From the NCBI RefSeq assembly GCF_904846065.1, contig NZ_CAJGZV010000001.1, positions 2,046,001-2,110,000 on the forward strand: a stretch of DNA of 64,000 nt. Direction: 5' to 3'. The position numbers and the translations under genes were made by a program. The DNA comes from Psychrobacter immobilis (lineage in GTDB: Bacteria > Pseudomonadota > Gammaproteobacteria > Pseudomonadales > Moraxellaceae). Below, one piece after another: positions 28,253-37,274 of the stretch; position 1 is the stretch's first letter, and each line of letters starts with the position of its first letter. Under the pieces are notes generated by a model. That model searched no databases. It was not told where the DNA came from and saw nothing but the letters and a program-made list of their open reading frames with translations.

Positions 28253-29221
28253 ATGACCATACACATCGATATGCCAGCGTTACTGACTATAAATAAGAAG
28301 GCGTTTACCCAGCACAGCCTCGTCAAAAAAAGCGTGATAAGCACTGCTATTCCAACAATTTTAGCAGGCGCTTTATTGACGGTATCTACCGCACATGCTG
28401 CGCCTGAAATCGCCATCACTTCGTCTGCTGGTAGTAGCACTACCGTCGTTGAGCAGTATTCTGACGGTAAAACCGCGACCATTACAGCGACACCACACGG
28501 CATCACTGTGCAAGACGGCATGCCTTATGCTGTGACTCAAGTAACTAACGTTCCACGCTATACGGTTCGCCAAGTAGCCAGTAATGGTGCGAGCAATACG
28601 GTCGTCACCCAAGGAAGCACCACGGTTACAAGCGTACCTGTGACCAACCAGATGACCAATCAAACAAGCAAAGTTGATGTCATAGCCGTGCCGACGACTA
28701 GCGTGACACAAGTATTGCCTGTGACGACGGCTACCCAATTGCCAGTCATCAATACACCAACGACAACCATAGTGACGAACCAACCTGCAACGACGCAAAT
28801 AGTATCTACGTCTTTAGATGCTCTGCAACTGACCCCGATTTTTAGTACGCCTGACGTGGTGAATGCACAAACCAAAGTGATGAAAATATTAAAAAACAAA
28901 GATGGTCGCGAAGTGGCTGTACCTGCGAACCATATCGCACCTGGCGACATCATCGAATACCACACCACTTATACCAATACCACGGCACAACCCGTCACTG
29001 ACATCAATGCCATGGTGTCACTGCCAAATGGCGTGCAATTGGTATCGTTGAATAGCCCACTACCAACGCTTGCGACAACAGGCGGTGACAGTTATCAGAC
29101 TATCCAACAAGTTGGCAATACTGTAGTCATCACAGAAAATTACTCTGGACTCAAATGGAACTTGGTAGATCTTCCTGCTAACGCACCGCAAACGGTTGTT
29201 ATACGTGCGAAGGTTCAGTAA
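28253..29221 (+). CDS. Secreted Thr/Val-rich protein with a DUF11-like C-terminal domain
   Basis: A 322-residue exported protein of unknown function. The signal peptide ends around STAHA-AP (near residue 48), after a long n-region that includes KKSVISTAIPTILAGALLTV. A low-complexity middle (about 100-200) is dominated by Thr, Val and Gln (TTVTSVPVTNQMTNQTSK). The C-terminal 105 residues look like a beta-sandwich of the DUF11/isopeptide-type repeat class (APGDIIEYHTTYTNTTAQPV, then VSLPNGVQLV). I use ATG 28253 with AAGGA upstream; the frame is open further upstream without a ribosome site. A surface role is an inference. Confidence 0.7.
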   Translation: MTIHIDMPALLTINKKAFTQHSLVKKSVISTAIPTILAGALLTVSTAHAAPEIAITSSAGSSTTVVEQYSDGKTATITATPHGITVQDGMPYAVTQVTNVPRYTVRQVASNGASNTVVTQGSTTVTSVPVTNQMTNQTSKVDVIAVPTTSVTQVLPVTTATQLPVINTPTTTIVTNQPATTQIVSTSLDALQLTPIFSTPDVVNAQTKVMKILKNKDGREVAVPANHIAPGDIIEYHTTYTNTTAQPVTDINAMVSLPNGVQLVSLNSPLPTLATTGGDSYQTIQQVGNTVVITENYSGLKWNLVDLPANAPQTVVIRAKVQ

Positions 29222-29281
29222 AAATTAAATTTGAAAGTTTAGATTTGAAAATATTGTTATTTAATAAATCTTAAAATTAAT

Positions 29282-29325
29282 AAAAGGTCTTGCCGGCTAA
29301 TTTCCTAGTCAGCAAGACCTTTTTG
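29282..29325 (+). terminator. Rho-independent terminator
   Basis: AAAAGGTCTTGC (29282-29293) pairs with GCAAGACCTTTT (29312-29323), with partial pairing inside the loop and a T tail. It ends the secreted-protein gene. Confidence 0.85.
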
Positions 29326-29405
29326 ATCAGTGTACCTTATTCCTTAACAACTAACCTTTTGCTATAGTGCCTTTAACTCAAAACAAATATTCGGTTATTA
29401 GCAGC

Positions 29406-30020
29406 ATGTACAACTTCACCTCTTACTCTTCATTGGCTTTTATTATTTTCGGCTGTATTTTAAGTGCTACATCTTGGGCTAAAGCCTTCGAATCAGAATT
29501 TGACGATAGCTTTTATATGTCGAAAATTTGTACTGCATATATGAGTAAAGATGGGCATGAATATTGCGATGATGGTTATATCCTTAAAAGCGAGACGTTA
29601 AATGACGGCAACGCAAGAGAAATCGTACTTATGGATGGAATCGGTCACTACGGCTGGAATCATACCTCGCTTAAAAAAATCGATAAAGATACTTATCATG
29701 TTTACGTTGGCTGTGGCAATCCGTGCGGTGCCAATATGTTATTTGGCCGTGGCGATAAAGAGCAGTACTTTGGTCGTTATTTCAACTTTGAACTAAATAG
29801 TCAATGTAGCGTTGCATATAACCATGACAGACAGTTATGGACGGCTAGCCGATTTTTTTCAGATAAAGAAATTGCTTTGCCTTCAACCTATGACCCTGAT
29901 GCTTTTGCAGCTTACCCCAAGTACAATGTTGAGTTTAATGAAAAAGGAGGTCTTATTGTCAAAGAATACTTCTCAGAAGAAGTGGTTCAAACTTTACCTA
30001 ATCCTTGTACTTCTCGTTAA
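29406..30020 (+). CDS. Exported hypothetical protein
   Basis: About 204 residues, not recognised. The N-terminus is a likely signal peptide (LAFIIFGCILSATSWA-KAF). The mature protein has paired cysteines (CTAY, YCDDGY, GCGNPCGANM, SQCSV, NPCTS), aromatic residues and acidic loops, which suggests a disulfide-bonded periplasmic domain. ATG 29406 is preferred; a GTG at 29367 would add 13 polar residues before the signal peptide. Neither has a good ribosome site. It stands alone between a terminator and the radical-SAM gene. Confidence 0.6.
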   Translation: MYNFTSYSSLAFIIFGCILSATSWAKAFESEFDDSFYMSKICTAYMSKDGHEYCDDGYILKSETLNDGNAREIVLMDGIGHYGWNHTSLKKIDKDTYHVYVGCGNPCGANMLFGRGDKEQYFGRYFNFELNSQCSVAYNHDRQLWTASRFFSDKEIALPSTYDPDAFAAYPKYNVEFNEKGGLIVKEYFSEEVVQTLPNPCTSR

Positions 30021-30157
30021 CCCTAAAAACACATGATTTTGATAATCACAGGCGACAACCGTTGTCGTTTACCTTCTTAATTTTAGCTATAATTACAATG
30101 ACTTAACGCTAATTTTGTTAAAATAGTCTTTCATTACTGCATTGGTAAATACCGCTT

Positions 30158-31426
30158 ATGGCAACCATCAATTATGAACGACTACAGGGCAAACTCAACA
30201 TCTTAGCAGATGCTGCTAAGTATGATGTCTCTTGCTCCTCTTCCGCTGGTACACGCAAGAACCAAGGCGGTGGTCTCGGTGATGCTTCAGCGACTGGTAT
30301 TTGTCACAGCTACACTGAAGATGGCCGCTGTGTGAGTTTGCTAAAGATACTGCTAACCAATCATTGTATTTATGATTGCGCTTATTGTACGTCACGCAAA
30401 AGCAATGATACCCCACGTGCTGCTTTTAGCGTCGAGGAAGTCGTTGATTTAACCATGCAGTTTTATCGTCGTAACTATATCGAAGGGCTGTTTCTGAGCT
30501 CAGGTATCTTTAAAAGTGGCGATTATACGATGGAGCGACTGGTTGAGGTCGCTAAGATATTGCGGACACGTGAACGCTTTAATGGCTATATCCATTTGAA
30601 GACCATTCCGGGTGCATCTAAAGAGCTGCTATTAGAAGCGGGATTGTATGCCGATCGTCTCAGTGTCAATATTGAGATTCCAACGATATCTGGCTTGGCT
30701 TTACTCGCCCCAGAGAAGTCACATGATGAACTAAAAGCACCAATGGAAACGGTTAAAACTGAAATTATTACGATCAAAGAGAGCCGTAAAACCCATAAGA
30801 AAGCACCAAAATTTGTGCCAGCAGGTCAAACCAGTCAGATGATTGTTGGCGCTAGTAACGAGACTGACTTGCAAGTAATTCAGTTATCGAGTCATTTCTA
30901 TAAACAGTATGATTTAAAACGCGTTTACTATTCTGGCTATGTACCGATGTTGTCCGACAGCCGCTTGCCAGCGATTGGAACGCCAGTGCCGATGATACGT
31001 GAAAACCGCCTTTATCAAGCGGACTGGCTAATGCGCTTTTATGGTTTTGGCGCGCATGAAATCGTTGAACCTGACTCGCCATTTCTAGACTTAGACTGCG
31101 ACCCAAAGCTTGCTTGGGCAATCCGACACCGTGAGCATTTTCCGGTCAATATTCAAACCGCAAGCTATGAGATGATTGTGCGTATACCCGGTATCGGCAC
31201 CAAGACGGCTAAAAAGATAGTAAAGGCGCGCAAGTTTAATCAGTTGACGCTTTATCATCTCAAAAAGATGGGCGCGGCGGTCAATCGCGCCAAATACTTT
31301 ATCGCAACGACTGGTAAAAACGAACATTTAGCGCATTTAACGCGTGATAACTTCCGGCAATATGTATTGGCACAGACGCAGACCAAATATAAAGATCAAC
31401 GCAACGGTCAACTAGCGCTGTTGTAA
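30158..31426 (+). CDS. Radical-SAM/helix-hairpin-helix protein, putative DNA modification or repair (TIGR03916-like)
   Basis: A 422-residue protein with the radical-SAM cluster motif C70-X3-C74-X2-C77 (NHCIYDCAYC). This is preceded by a Gly/Ser-rich entry with two further cysteines (VSCSSSAGTRKN, GICHSY). FLSSGIFKSGDYTMERLVEV follows, and a C-terminal helix-hairpin-helix reads VRIPGIGTKTAKKIV (about 345-360). This architecture fits the family named putative DNA modification/repair radical SAM protein. The reaction is unknown. The next gene, 42 bp on, belongs to the family that habitually pairs with it (TIGR03915), so they probably act together on DNA. Confidence 0.87.
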   Translation: MATINYERLQGKLNILADAAKYDVSCSSSAGTRKNQGGGLGDASATGICHSYTEDGRCVSLLKILLTNHCIYDCAYCTSRKSNDTPRAAFSVEEVVDLTMQFYRRNYIEGLFLSSGIFKSGDYTMERLVEVAKILRTRERFNGYIHLKTIPGASKELLLEAGLYADRLSVNIEIPTISGLALLAPEKSHDELKAPMETVKTEIITIKESRKTHKKAPKFVPAGQTSQMIVGASNETDLQVIQLSSHFYKQYDLKRVYYSGYVPMLSDSRLPAIGTPVPMIRENRLYQADWLMRFYGFGAHEIVEPDSPFLDLDCDPKLAWAIRHREHFPVNIQTASYEMIVRIPGIGTKTAKKIVKARKFNQLTLYHLKKMGAAVNRAKYFIATTGKNEHLAHLTRDNFRQYVLAQTQTKYKDQRNGQLALL

Positions 31427-31468
31427 TTAGCATTGTTTCAATAATTACTATTATAAATAGGAGTGTAG

Positions 31469-32341
31469 ATGTCACAACTGCTGCAAAGCCACGACTATAC
31501 TGTCGGTCACTTAACGCCCAACATTGTGCTTTATGAGCCAAGTTTTGAGGGTTGGCTAAGTGCGGTATTTTATGTCTATGCCAATAAACTGCAAAACGAT
31601 GATTCTCTACAGTTAATCGCTCAAGATTGCTATGTACCTTCATTAATCGCACAAGCGACTAGCGTTACTACTGATGAAGATAATGCCGAACGCGTATTAG
31701 TAAAGCTTAATCAACTATTAGGTCGCTCGGGTATGCGCAATATTCTCTGGGGATTTTTATCCGAAAAAGACAATATCGGTACGACTCTATTTCAAGTGGT
31801 CAAATATGCCATTGACTACCCTAATCGCTCTATCATGGAGGATTTGGGTAATCTTAATGTTTTAGAGCTGGTGCAAACTGTCAAATCAGTCGGTCGTGAG
31901 AAACATCGTATGGAAGCCTTTGTACGTTTTGAGCATACCACTGACGATATCTATTTTGCGCGAATAGAGCCTGATTTTAATGTATTGCCTTTGATTGGTG
32001 AGCATTTTCGGCAGCGCTACCAAGACCAACACTGGGCGATTTATGATTTATCCCGTGGCTATGGCATTTATTATGACAAGAGCCAAAGCACGCCTAAACG
32101 CCCCGCTGCCCTGCAAACCATCACTGATTTAGATAATGCCGTGCTGCGCAATCCTGCCAGTATTCATAGCGAGGACGAGCAGCGCTATCAAAAATTTTGG
32201 CAAGGTTACTTTACCAACGTCAACATCAAAGAGCGTAAAAACCCACGTTTGCATAAGCAATACTTGCCGCAGCGCTATTGGAAATACTTAAGCGAAAAAC
32301 AAGTACTGCCCAATGCTGAGCATTTACAGAAACGTCGCTAG
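31469..32341 (+). CDS. TIGR03915/DUF4130 family protein, partner of the radical-SAM protein
   Basis: A 290-residue protein of the probable DNA-metabolism family. It has an N-terminal part with FEGWLSAVFYVY, and a conserved C-terminal block with ARIEPDFNVLPLIGEHFRQR, QHWAIYDLSRGYGIYYD. In many bacteria this domain is fused to a uracil-DNA glycosylase; here no glycosylase domain follows and the protein ends after a basic tail. GGAG precedes the ATG, 42 bp after the radical-SAM gene, so the two are almost certainly one operon. The molecular activity is unknown. Confidence 0.85.
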   Translation: MSQLLQSHDYTVGHLTPNIVLYEPSFEGWLSAVFYVYANKLQNDDSLQLIAQDCYVPSLIAQATSVTTDEDNAERVLVKLNQLLGRSGMRNILWGFLSEKDNIGTTLFQVVKYAIDYPNRSIMEDLGNLNVLELVQTVKSVGREKHRMEAFVRFEHTTDDIYFARIEPDFNVLPLIGEHFRQRYQDQHWAIYDLSRGYGIYYDKSQSTPKRPAALQTITDLDNAVLRNPASIHSEDEQRYQKFWQGYFTNVNIKERKNPRLHKQYLPQRYWKYLSEKQVLPNAEHLQKRR

Positions 32342-32490
32342 TGACTTTTATCCTTCGATTCAAGCCTTTATGCGTCTCTCTCTTAGAAACTCGACCATAT
32401 AACATTATCTTTTTATCTTGATGGTTGAGTTTTGGCGGCTTTTAACTGACAATAGCCACTTGTTATTATGAACTGGTCACCAATGCCATT

Positions 32491-33840
32491 ATGAAAGTTA
32501 TGCGCTTATTATCGTCTTTAAAGCATGATGAATCCGAGCGCGGTATTTTTCATCTTGGGCGCGCATTGGTCAAAAATGGCCATACCTCCATCATCGTCTC
32601 TAGCGCCGATGAAGATAATGATCTGGTCAAACGCCTAAAGCGTGATGGCAATAACTACCATCAGCTACACATGAATAAAAAGTCTTGGCTGTCGTTACTA
32701 CAAGTCACGGCGCTGCGGCGTTTAATTGAAGAGTACGACCCTGACGTGATCCATGTGCACTCACGCACACCTGCATGGATACTGCATTTGGCATTGCGCC
32801 GCGCCCGTGTCAAGCGGATACCAAAGCTAGTGTCAACCATGTATGGTTTTTATCCGATCAATAAATATTCTCAAGCCCTACTCGATGTCGATACCATCAT
32901 TACCGTCTCCGATAGTGTGACCAATTATCTAAAAAAAGGCCTGCGCCGAGAAGATGCAGACCCTAAAGCCATCAAACGCATCTACCGTGGTATCGATACG
33001 CGCCGCTATCCTTATCGTCATAATCCATCTGTTTATTGGTTACGGCATACTTTTGCTGAATATCCTGAGCTTGAGCATAAAAAGTGGCTGGTATTTCCAA
33101 CTATTATTGGTAACGAATATGGTCAGGAATGGCTGATTGATATTTTGGGCAACTTGCAAGAGCAGTTCCCTAACATCCACGTCATTATCATGGATGATGA
33201 TTATAGAGATGGTGACGTCGCGCACGAAGATTTCCGCCAACGCACCAATACACTAGGGTTGGCTGATCGCATTACTTATGTAGGCAGCAAACGTAATGAC
33301 ATGCGTGAATGGCTCTCAGCCGCCAATATCGTCATGGCGCTTGCGAATGAGCCTGAATCAATCGGCATCAACGCCTTACAAGCGATTCATTTAGGTACAC
33401 CCGTTATTGGTTGGGATCAGGCCGCATTTAGTGAGATTTTACAACCGCTATATCCTCAAGGGCTGGTCAAAAAATATAATGCCAATGCGCTATGTAAAGC
33501 CGTGAGAAATCAATTAGAAAGCATCACACGGCCTGAAATGACCAATAAATTCACCATGCGTGAGATGATTGAAGAAACCCTCGCTGTCTATAAAGGTTTA
33601 TACGACGACTCGCTCGCAGAGGAACAAGCTGCAAGCGATGCCGCTGCTGTCAAAAGAATTAACAAGACGCTGAAAAAATCCTCTAAACCTACTAGTAAGA
33701 AGCCTGAGTCTGCTTATGTCGCGCTTGCACCAGCCGATAAACAAACTAAAGTAAAGCTTATCAAAGAAAAACCTAAAGCGATGAATCCCTTAAATCCGCT
33801 TACTGACTCAGAAACGCTTCAAGATCATAAAGACCTGTAA
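32491..33840 (+). CDS. Glycosyltransferase family 4 protein with a lysine-rich tail
   Basis: A 449-residue GT-B-fold glycosyltransferase. The N-terminal acceptor domain has DESERGIFHLGRALVKNG and DPDVIHVHSR. The C-terminal donor domain has ADRITYVGS and the family-4 E-X7-E type motif EPESIGINALQAIHLGTPVIG, where the glutamates contact the nucleotide sugar. The last ~70 residues are Lys/Ala/Ser-rich and probably unstructured. It is likely to act in lipopolysaccharide or other surface glycan synthesis at the cytoplasmic face, but sugar and acceptor are unknown. No clear ribosome-binding site precedes the ATG. Confidence 0.85.
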   Translation: MKVMRLLSSLKHDESERGIFHLGRALVKNGHTSIIVSSADEDNDLVKRLKRDGNNYHQLHMNKKSWLSLLQVTALRRLIEEYDPDVIHVHSRTPAWILHLALRRARVKRIPKLVSTMYGFYPINKYSQALLDVDTIITVSDSVTNYLKKGLRREDADPKAIKRIYRGIDTRRYPYRHNPSVYWLRHTFAEYPELEHKKWLVFPTIIGNEYGQEWLIDILGNLQEQFPNIHVIIMDDDYRDGDVAHEDFRQRTNTLGLADRITYVGSKRNDMREWLSAANIVMALANEPESIGINALQAIHLGTPVIGWDQAAFSEILQPLYPQGLVKKYNANALCKAVRNQLESITRPEMTNKFTMREMIEETLAVYKGLYDDSLAEEQAASDAAAVKRINKTLKKSSKPTSKKPESAYVALAPADKQTKVKLIKEKPKAMNPLNPLTDSETLQDHKDL

Positions 33841-33880
33841 GCCTACCACTTTATTACTTAGGCTAATATCTAACAGCTTG

Positions 33881-33896
33881 CTAGGGCGTGTTTTCA
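33881..33896. repeat. Solo end of the MITE-like repeat
   Basis: CTAGGGCGTGTTTTCA matches the 16-bp terminal repeat of the 1137-1312 element at 14 of 16 positions. No partner end is seen nearby. Confidence 0.5.
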
Positions 33897-33913
33897 CCAT
33901 GAATTATTTCATA

Positions 33914-33947
33914 CAAAAAAACGCGGCTTCTATTTTTAGAAGCCGCG
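33914..33947 (-). terminator. Terminator of the puuD-puuR unit
   Basis: CGCGGCTTCT (33922-33931) pairs perfectly with AGAAGCCGCG (33938-33947) with a 6-nt loop. Read on the minus strand it runs into seven T. Confidence 0.88.
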
Positions 33948-34003
33948 CGGAAAATCACTATGGTTATTTAAACATCAACTTAAATGGCTATTAAAATGCT
34001 CAC

Positions 34004-34747
34004 CTAATAAGTCGTCGGGGTGTGCGCACTAACAATGCGAGTCACGCCATCAGTAGGGTTGATAAAAGTATGCGGGCGAATGGTATCAATCACGTAGCTA
34101 TCCCCTTGGTTTAATAGATACGTCGTCTCATCGATACGGATAAGAATCTTGCCTTCAATAACGGTGCCAATCTCTTCACCTTCGTGGGCGATTTTTTCTT
34201 CCGTTGAGCTGTTCGGTTGATACACCTCAATCAAAAAACCCAAATTCTTGGTGGTACTACAGTTATATACCTGTCTTAGTGACACTCTGCTACTCGGTTC
34301 ACTCAGTTCCAACAAATCCTTTGGCGTTACTACGACTCTCGCCTTTGGTTCCTTCCATTCATCACTAAAAAACGTGGTCAAATCAGAACCCAGCACCGCT
34401 AAAATCGCCTTTAGCGTATTCACTGCTGGGCTGACTTTATTGCGCTCAATGGAGCTAATAGAAGTATTGGTTAATCCTGATAATTTCGCAAGCTTACGTT
34501 GCGAGTAGCCTTTTGCGAGACGCAGCTGATTGATCTTTTTACCGATATCCTCTTCTGGCGACTCGTCATTTTCGGCTGACATCGCTGTCTCAGAGTCTGT
34601 CAGCTCATCTTCACTGATGTCGTCATCTGTATCAGCCGCCTTATCGCTGGCAACATCAGCGTCAATGCTGTTATTAATATCAATGTCAGTGCTGGCATTG
34701 TCTACATTGCCTTCAGTAGTGCTATTCAGTTTGGGGTTTGCTGGCAT
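34004..34747 (-). CDS. puuR: XRE-cupin transcriptional regulator, PuuR-like
   Basis: A regulator with three parts. First is an Asp/Ser-rich acidic N-terminal stretch of about 60 residues. An XRE helix-turn-helix follows (INQLRLAKGYSQRKLAKLSG, then TNTSISSIERNKVSP). Last is a C-terminal cupin sensor (GEEIGTVIEGKILIRI, NQGDSYVIDTIRPHTFINP). E. coli PuuR, a putrescine-responsive repressor of 185 residues, has the last two only. The gene overlaps the 3' end of puuD and faces the puuA operon, so local autoregulation is likely. I chose ATG 34747; ATG 34795 would lengthen the overlap and add 16 residues. Neither has a good ribosome site. Confidence 0.82.
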   Translation of the reverse strand: MPANPKLNSTTEGNVDNASTDIDINNSIDADVASDKAADTDDDISEDELTDSETAMSAENDESPEEDIGKKINQLRLAKGYSQRKLAKLSGLTNTSISSIERNKVSPAVNTLKAILAVLGSDLTTFFSDEWKEPKARVVVTPKDLLELSEPSSRVSLRQVYNCSTTKNLGFLIEVYQPNSSTEEKIAHEGEEIGTVIEGKILIRIDETTYLLNQGDSYVIDTIRPHTFINPTDGVTRIVSAHTPTTY

Positions 34748-35462
34748 AGTGAATGAATTCCGTGAATAGAAATTTGGACAAGTCGTCTTGTGCATAATTT
34801 AACTCAGGATGCCATTGTACACCAATCATAAATGGATGTTGCAACAAGCTGATGGCTTCGACCAAACCATCAGGCGCTAGAGCCTCAACGAATAAACGCG
34901 CGCCTACTTTATGGATTGCTTGTTTATGTAGCGAGTTAACGTGCCATTTTTCTCCAAAGGCGGCAAGCCTGCCATTTGCTTGAATAATCACGTCATGAAC
35001 TGGCTGATACTGCACTTCAAGTGGCTGAGTATTGTCCTCTAAATGTGGCTCATAAAACCCCTCTACTTCCCGCCAATCAGGATGTAGTGTGCCACCAAAA
35101 TGCACATTCATCTCTTGCAAACCTCGGCAAACCGCTAGTAATGGAGTGCCAGTCTTGTCTGCATAATCCAACAATTTAAAGCTCAGCTCATCACGACCCA
35201 AGTCTTGTTTCGCTTCAATATGCGTCGCGCCATAGCGCGTTGGTGCCACGTTACTATAACTTCCCGTTAACAAAATCCCATCTGCGATATTCAGTAGCGC
35301 CTCAAAGTTTTCGCTATCGGCAGCAGTATTTGGCAGTAGTATGGGATTGCCACCATAAAAATTCACGGCATCGATATATTTTTGATACACCGCTTGTGCT
35401 GGCTGCCCATCAACCATCTTATGACAAGAAACAATAGCAATAATAGGTCTAGAATTTTTCAT
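34722..35462 (-). CDS. puuD: Gamma-glutamyl-gamma-aminobutyrate hydrolase
   Basis: Releases GABA and glutamate from gamma-glutamyl-GABA, the last step of the Puu putrescine route. A 246-residue class I glutamine amidotransferase-like hydrolase. It has the oxyanion region GILLTGSYSNV, the nucleophile C112 in AVCRGLQEMNV, and the catalytic His in VQWHPEL. GGGAA precedes the ATG. It is the first gene of the leftward unit with puuR and is divergent from puuA across a 467-bp regulatory gap. Confidence 0.9.
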   Translation of the reverse strand: MKNSRPIIAIVSCHKMVDGQPAQAVYQKYIDAVNFYGGNPILLPNTAADSENFEALLNIADGILLTGSYSNVAPTRYGATHIEAKQDLGRDELSFKLLDYADKTGTPLLAVCRGLQEMNVHFGGTLHPDWREVEGFYEPHLEDNTQPLEVQYQPVHDVIIQANGRLAAFGEKWHVNSLHKQAIHKVGARLFVEALAPDGLVEAISLLQHPFMIGVQWHPELNYAQDDLSKFLFTEFIHYASKPQTE

Positions 35463-35634
35463 ACCGTCTTCCCTAGTTATAACAAATAGACCTCATCGTC
35501 TATATTGCTCAATCCTTTATTTAGCTGAAATTTAACACAGCACCTCATAAAATATAAACTATAAATTTCAATATTGCCGATATTAATAATAAAATCGAAT
35601 AAATGTATTAATTTAATATAATTTTAAATAAAAA

Positions 35635-35663
35635 TTGACAACTATATTTTTCACACCTATATT
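35635..35663 (+). promoter_or_regulatory. Strong sigma-70-type promoter for the puuA operon
   Basis: TTGACA (35635-35640), a 17-bp spacer and TATATT (35658-35663) are seen in the divergent puuD/puuA gap 35463-35929. The upstream flank (35560-35634) is extremely AT-rich, like an UP element or repressor target. The predicted leader to puuA is about 260 nt. No operator dyad stood out clearly. Confidence 0.7.
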
Positions 35664-35929
35664 GGAAGTCATCAGCGAGACATTAAACAAGGGTTGACGT
35701 TTATATCTCGATGTTAAGGGCTAAGAACAGCGAAATCTAAAGAATTCATATTATTAATAAAATTTGTTTTGAGAAATATAAAGAGACACATAGAGACTGT
35801 TTAAATAAGAGGTAATCAATCGCTGTTTTACCAAGCATTGGTTAGAAATATCACTAAAAGACGATGCGCCAGCAGTATCCGTATTGACAATAATCCCAGT
35901 AATTCTAAAAATTCATAGGAAGAATAGAC

Positions 35930-37273
35930 ATGACGACAACCAATGGAATGGTCGAATCTGCAAACAACACAGAATACGTTTATGTTGCGGCAGGTGATAT
36001 TAATGGCTTACTTCGTGGTAAGCGCATCCCTTTCAATCAAATGGAAAAAGCAGAAGACGGTGCGATACGATTGCCTTTATCTATCTTAGGCGTTGATATT
36101 TGGGGTGCTGATGTCATCGAGTCTTCTCAATGTAATGGCGATATAGATGCCATTGCCCGTCCTACTGGTCGTGCCGCCTATCCACTTCTCAACACCAGTG
36201 CGCCTTCATCGCTATTGCCCGTTTGGCTTTATACAGAAAATAACGAACCTTATTACGGTGATGCCAGACACGTTTTGGATTACATTAGCAAAAAATTCAA
36301 AGCGCTTGGTTTGACTCCAGTGATGGCCACTGAGCTGGAATTTTATTTGGTTGACTATACTGAAGGCGAAACCCCAAGACCACCTATCCGCCCCAAAAGC
36401 GGGCTAAGACTGAATAAAACCTCAATTTTGAGTATCAATGATCTATTACAATTCGATGAATTTTTAGACGAAGTTTATGCACAGTGCAAAAAGCTCGATA
36501 TCCCAGCAGATGCTGCTTTGGCGGAGAATGGCTGTGGTCAGTTTGAGATTAATTTATTACACGTAGACGATCCACTAAAAGCCGCTGACGATGCCATTTT
36601 GTTCAAACAGGTCGTCAAGGCCGTCGCTGCTCGCCGTAAACTCACCGCGACATTCATGGCAAAACCTTTTGGTCTACAGTCGGGGAATGGTTTTCATGTT
36701 CATTGCAGCTTATTAGATAAAGACGGCAATAATGTCTTTGATGATGGGTCAGATGAAGGCTCAGATATCTTGCGCCATGCAGTCGCTGGATTGTTAAAGA
36801 CCATGTCAGATTGCACGTTGTTATTTGCCCCACATGTGAATTCTTATCGCCGCTTTACACCCGGTACGCTAGCACCAAACAATGTGTCATGGGGTTATGA
36901 AAACCGCACGGCGGCAGTACGTATCCCTGGTGGTGACTCAAAAGCACGGCGTATCGAGCACCGTGTCTCTGGGGCAGATGCCAATCCTTATCTGGTCTGT
37001 AGTGCGGTACTGGCAGGTATGCTGTATGGCATCGAAAACAAGCTGGAAGCGCCAGAACCCATTAATAGCATTACTTACGACGAAGCAGAGCTTAAGACCT
37101 TGCCACTTGACTGGCTGTCCGCCATCCGCAAATTTGAAAGCAGTGATGTGATTGATTCGCTGTTCCCAAGCGAGATGATTGAGCTATTGATCGCGGTCAA
37201 AAAGCAAGAAGCCAAACGCTTTGCTCAGCAAGTGACCAACCTTGAATACCTCACCTATTTACAGGATGTTTGA
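35930..37273 (+). CDS. puuA: Glutamine-synthetase family enzyme, probable gamma-glutamylputrescine synthetase
   Basis: A 447-residue ATP-dependent ligase of the glutamine synthetase superfamily. Marks are the N-terminal beta-grasp with DINGLLRGKRIP, TELEFYLVD, ENGCGQFEINLLH (metal-binding glutamates), FGLQSGNGFHVHCSL, and the ATP/phosphate site NNVSWGYENRTAAVRIPG with RRIEHRVSGADANPYL. Its position between puuD/puuR and puuB identifies the polyamine-ligating branch rather than true GlnA. The acceptor could be putrescine or another polyamine. AGGAA precedes the ATG. Confidence 0.85.
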   Translation: MTTTNGMVESANNTEYVYVAAGDINGLLRGKRIPFNQMEKAEDGAIRLPLSILGVDIWGADVIESSQCNGDIDAIARPTGRAAYPLLNTSAPSSLLPVWLYTENNEPYYGDARHVLDYISKKFKALGLTPVMATELEFYLVDYTEGETPRPPIRPKSGLRLNKTSILSINDLLQFDEFLDEVYAQCKKLDIPADAALAENGCGQFEINLLHVDDPLKAADDAILFKQVVKAVAARRKLTATFMAKPFGLQSGNGFHVHCSLLDKDGNNVFDDGSDEGSDILRHAVAGLLKTMSDCTLLFAPHVNSYRRFTPGTLAPNNVSWGYENRTAAVRIPGGDSKARRIEHRVSGADANPYLVCSAVLAGMLYGIENKLEAPEPINSITYDEAELKTLPLDWLSAIRKFESSDVIDSLFPSEMIELLIAVKKQEAKRFAQQVTNLEYLTYLQDV

Positions 37274-37274
37274 T

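Noticed and set aside
28373..28798. 141-codon Arg/Gly/His-rich ORF antisense to the secreted protein
   Set aside because: The composition is a complement artefact of Thr/Val-rich codons.
33914..33947. Terminator for the glycosyltransferase gene on the plus strand
   Set aside because: The T tract is present only when read on the minus strand, so it serves puuR-puuD.
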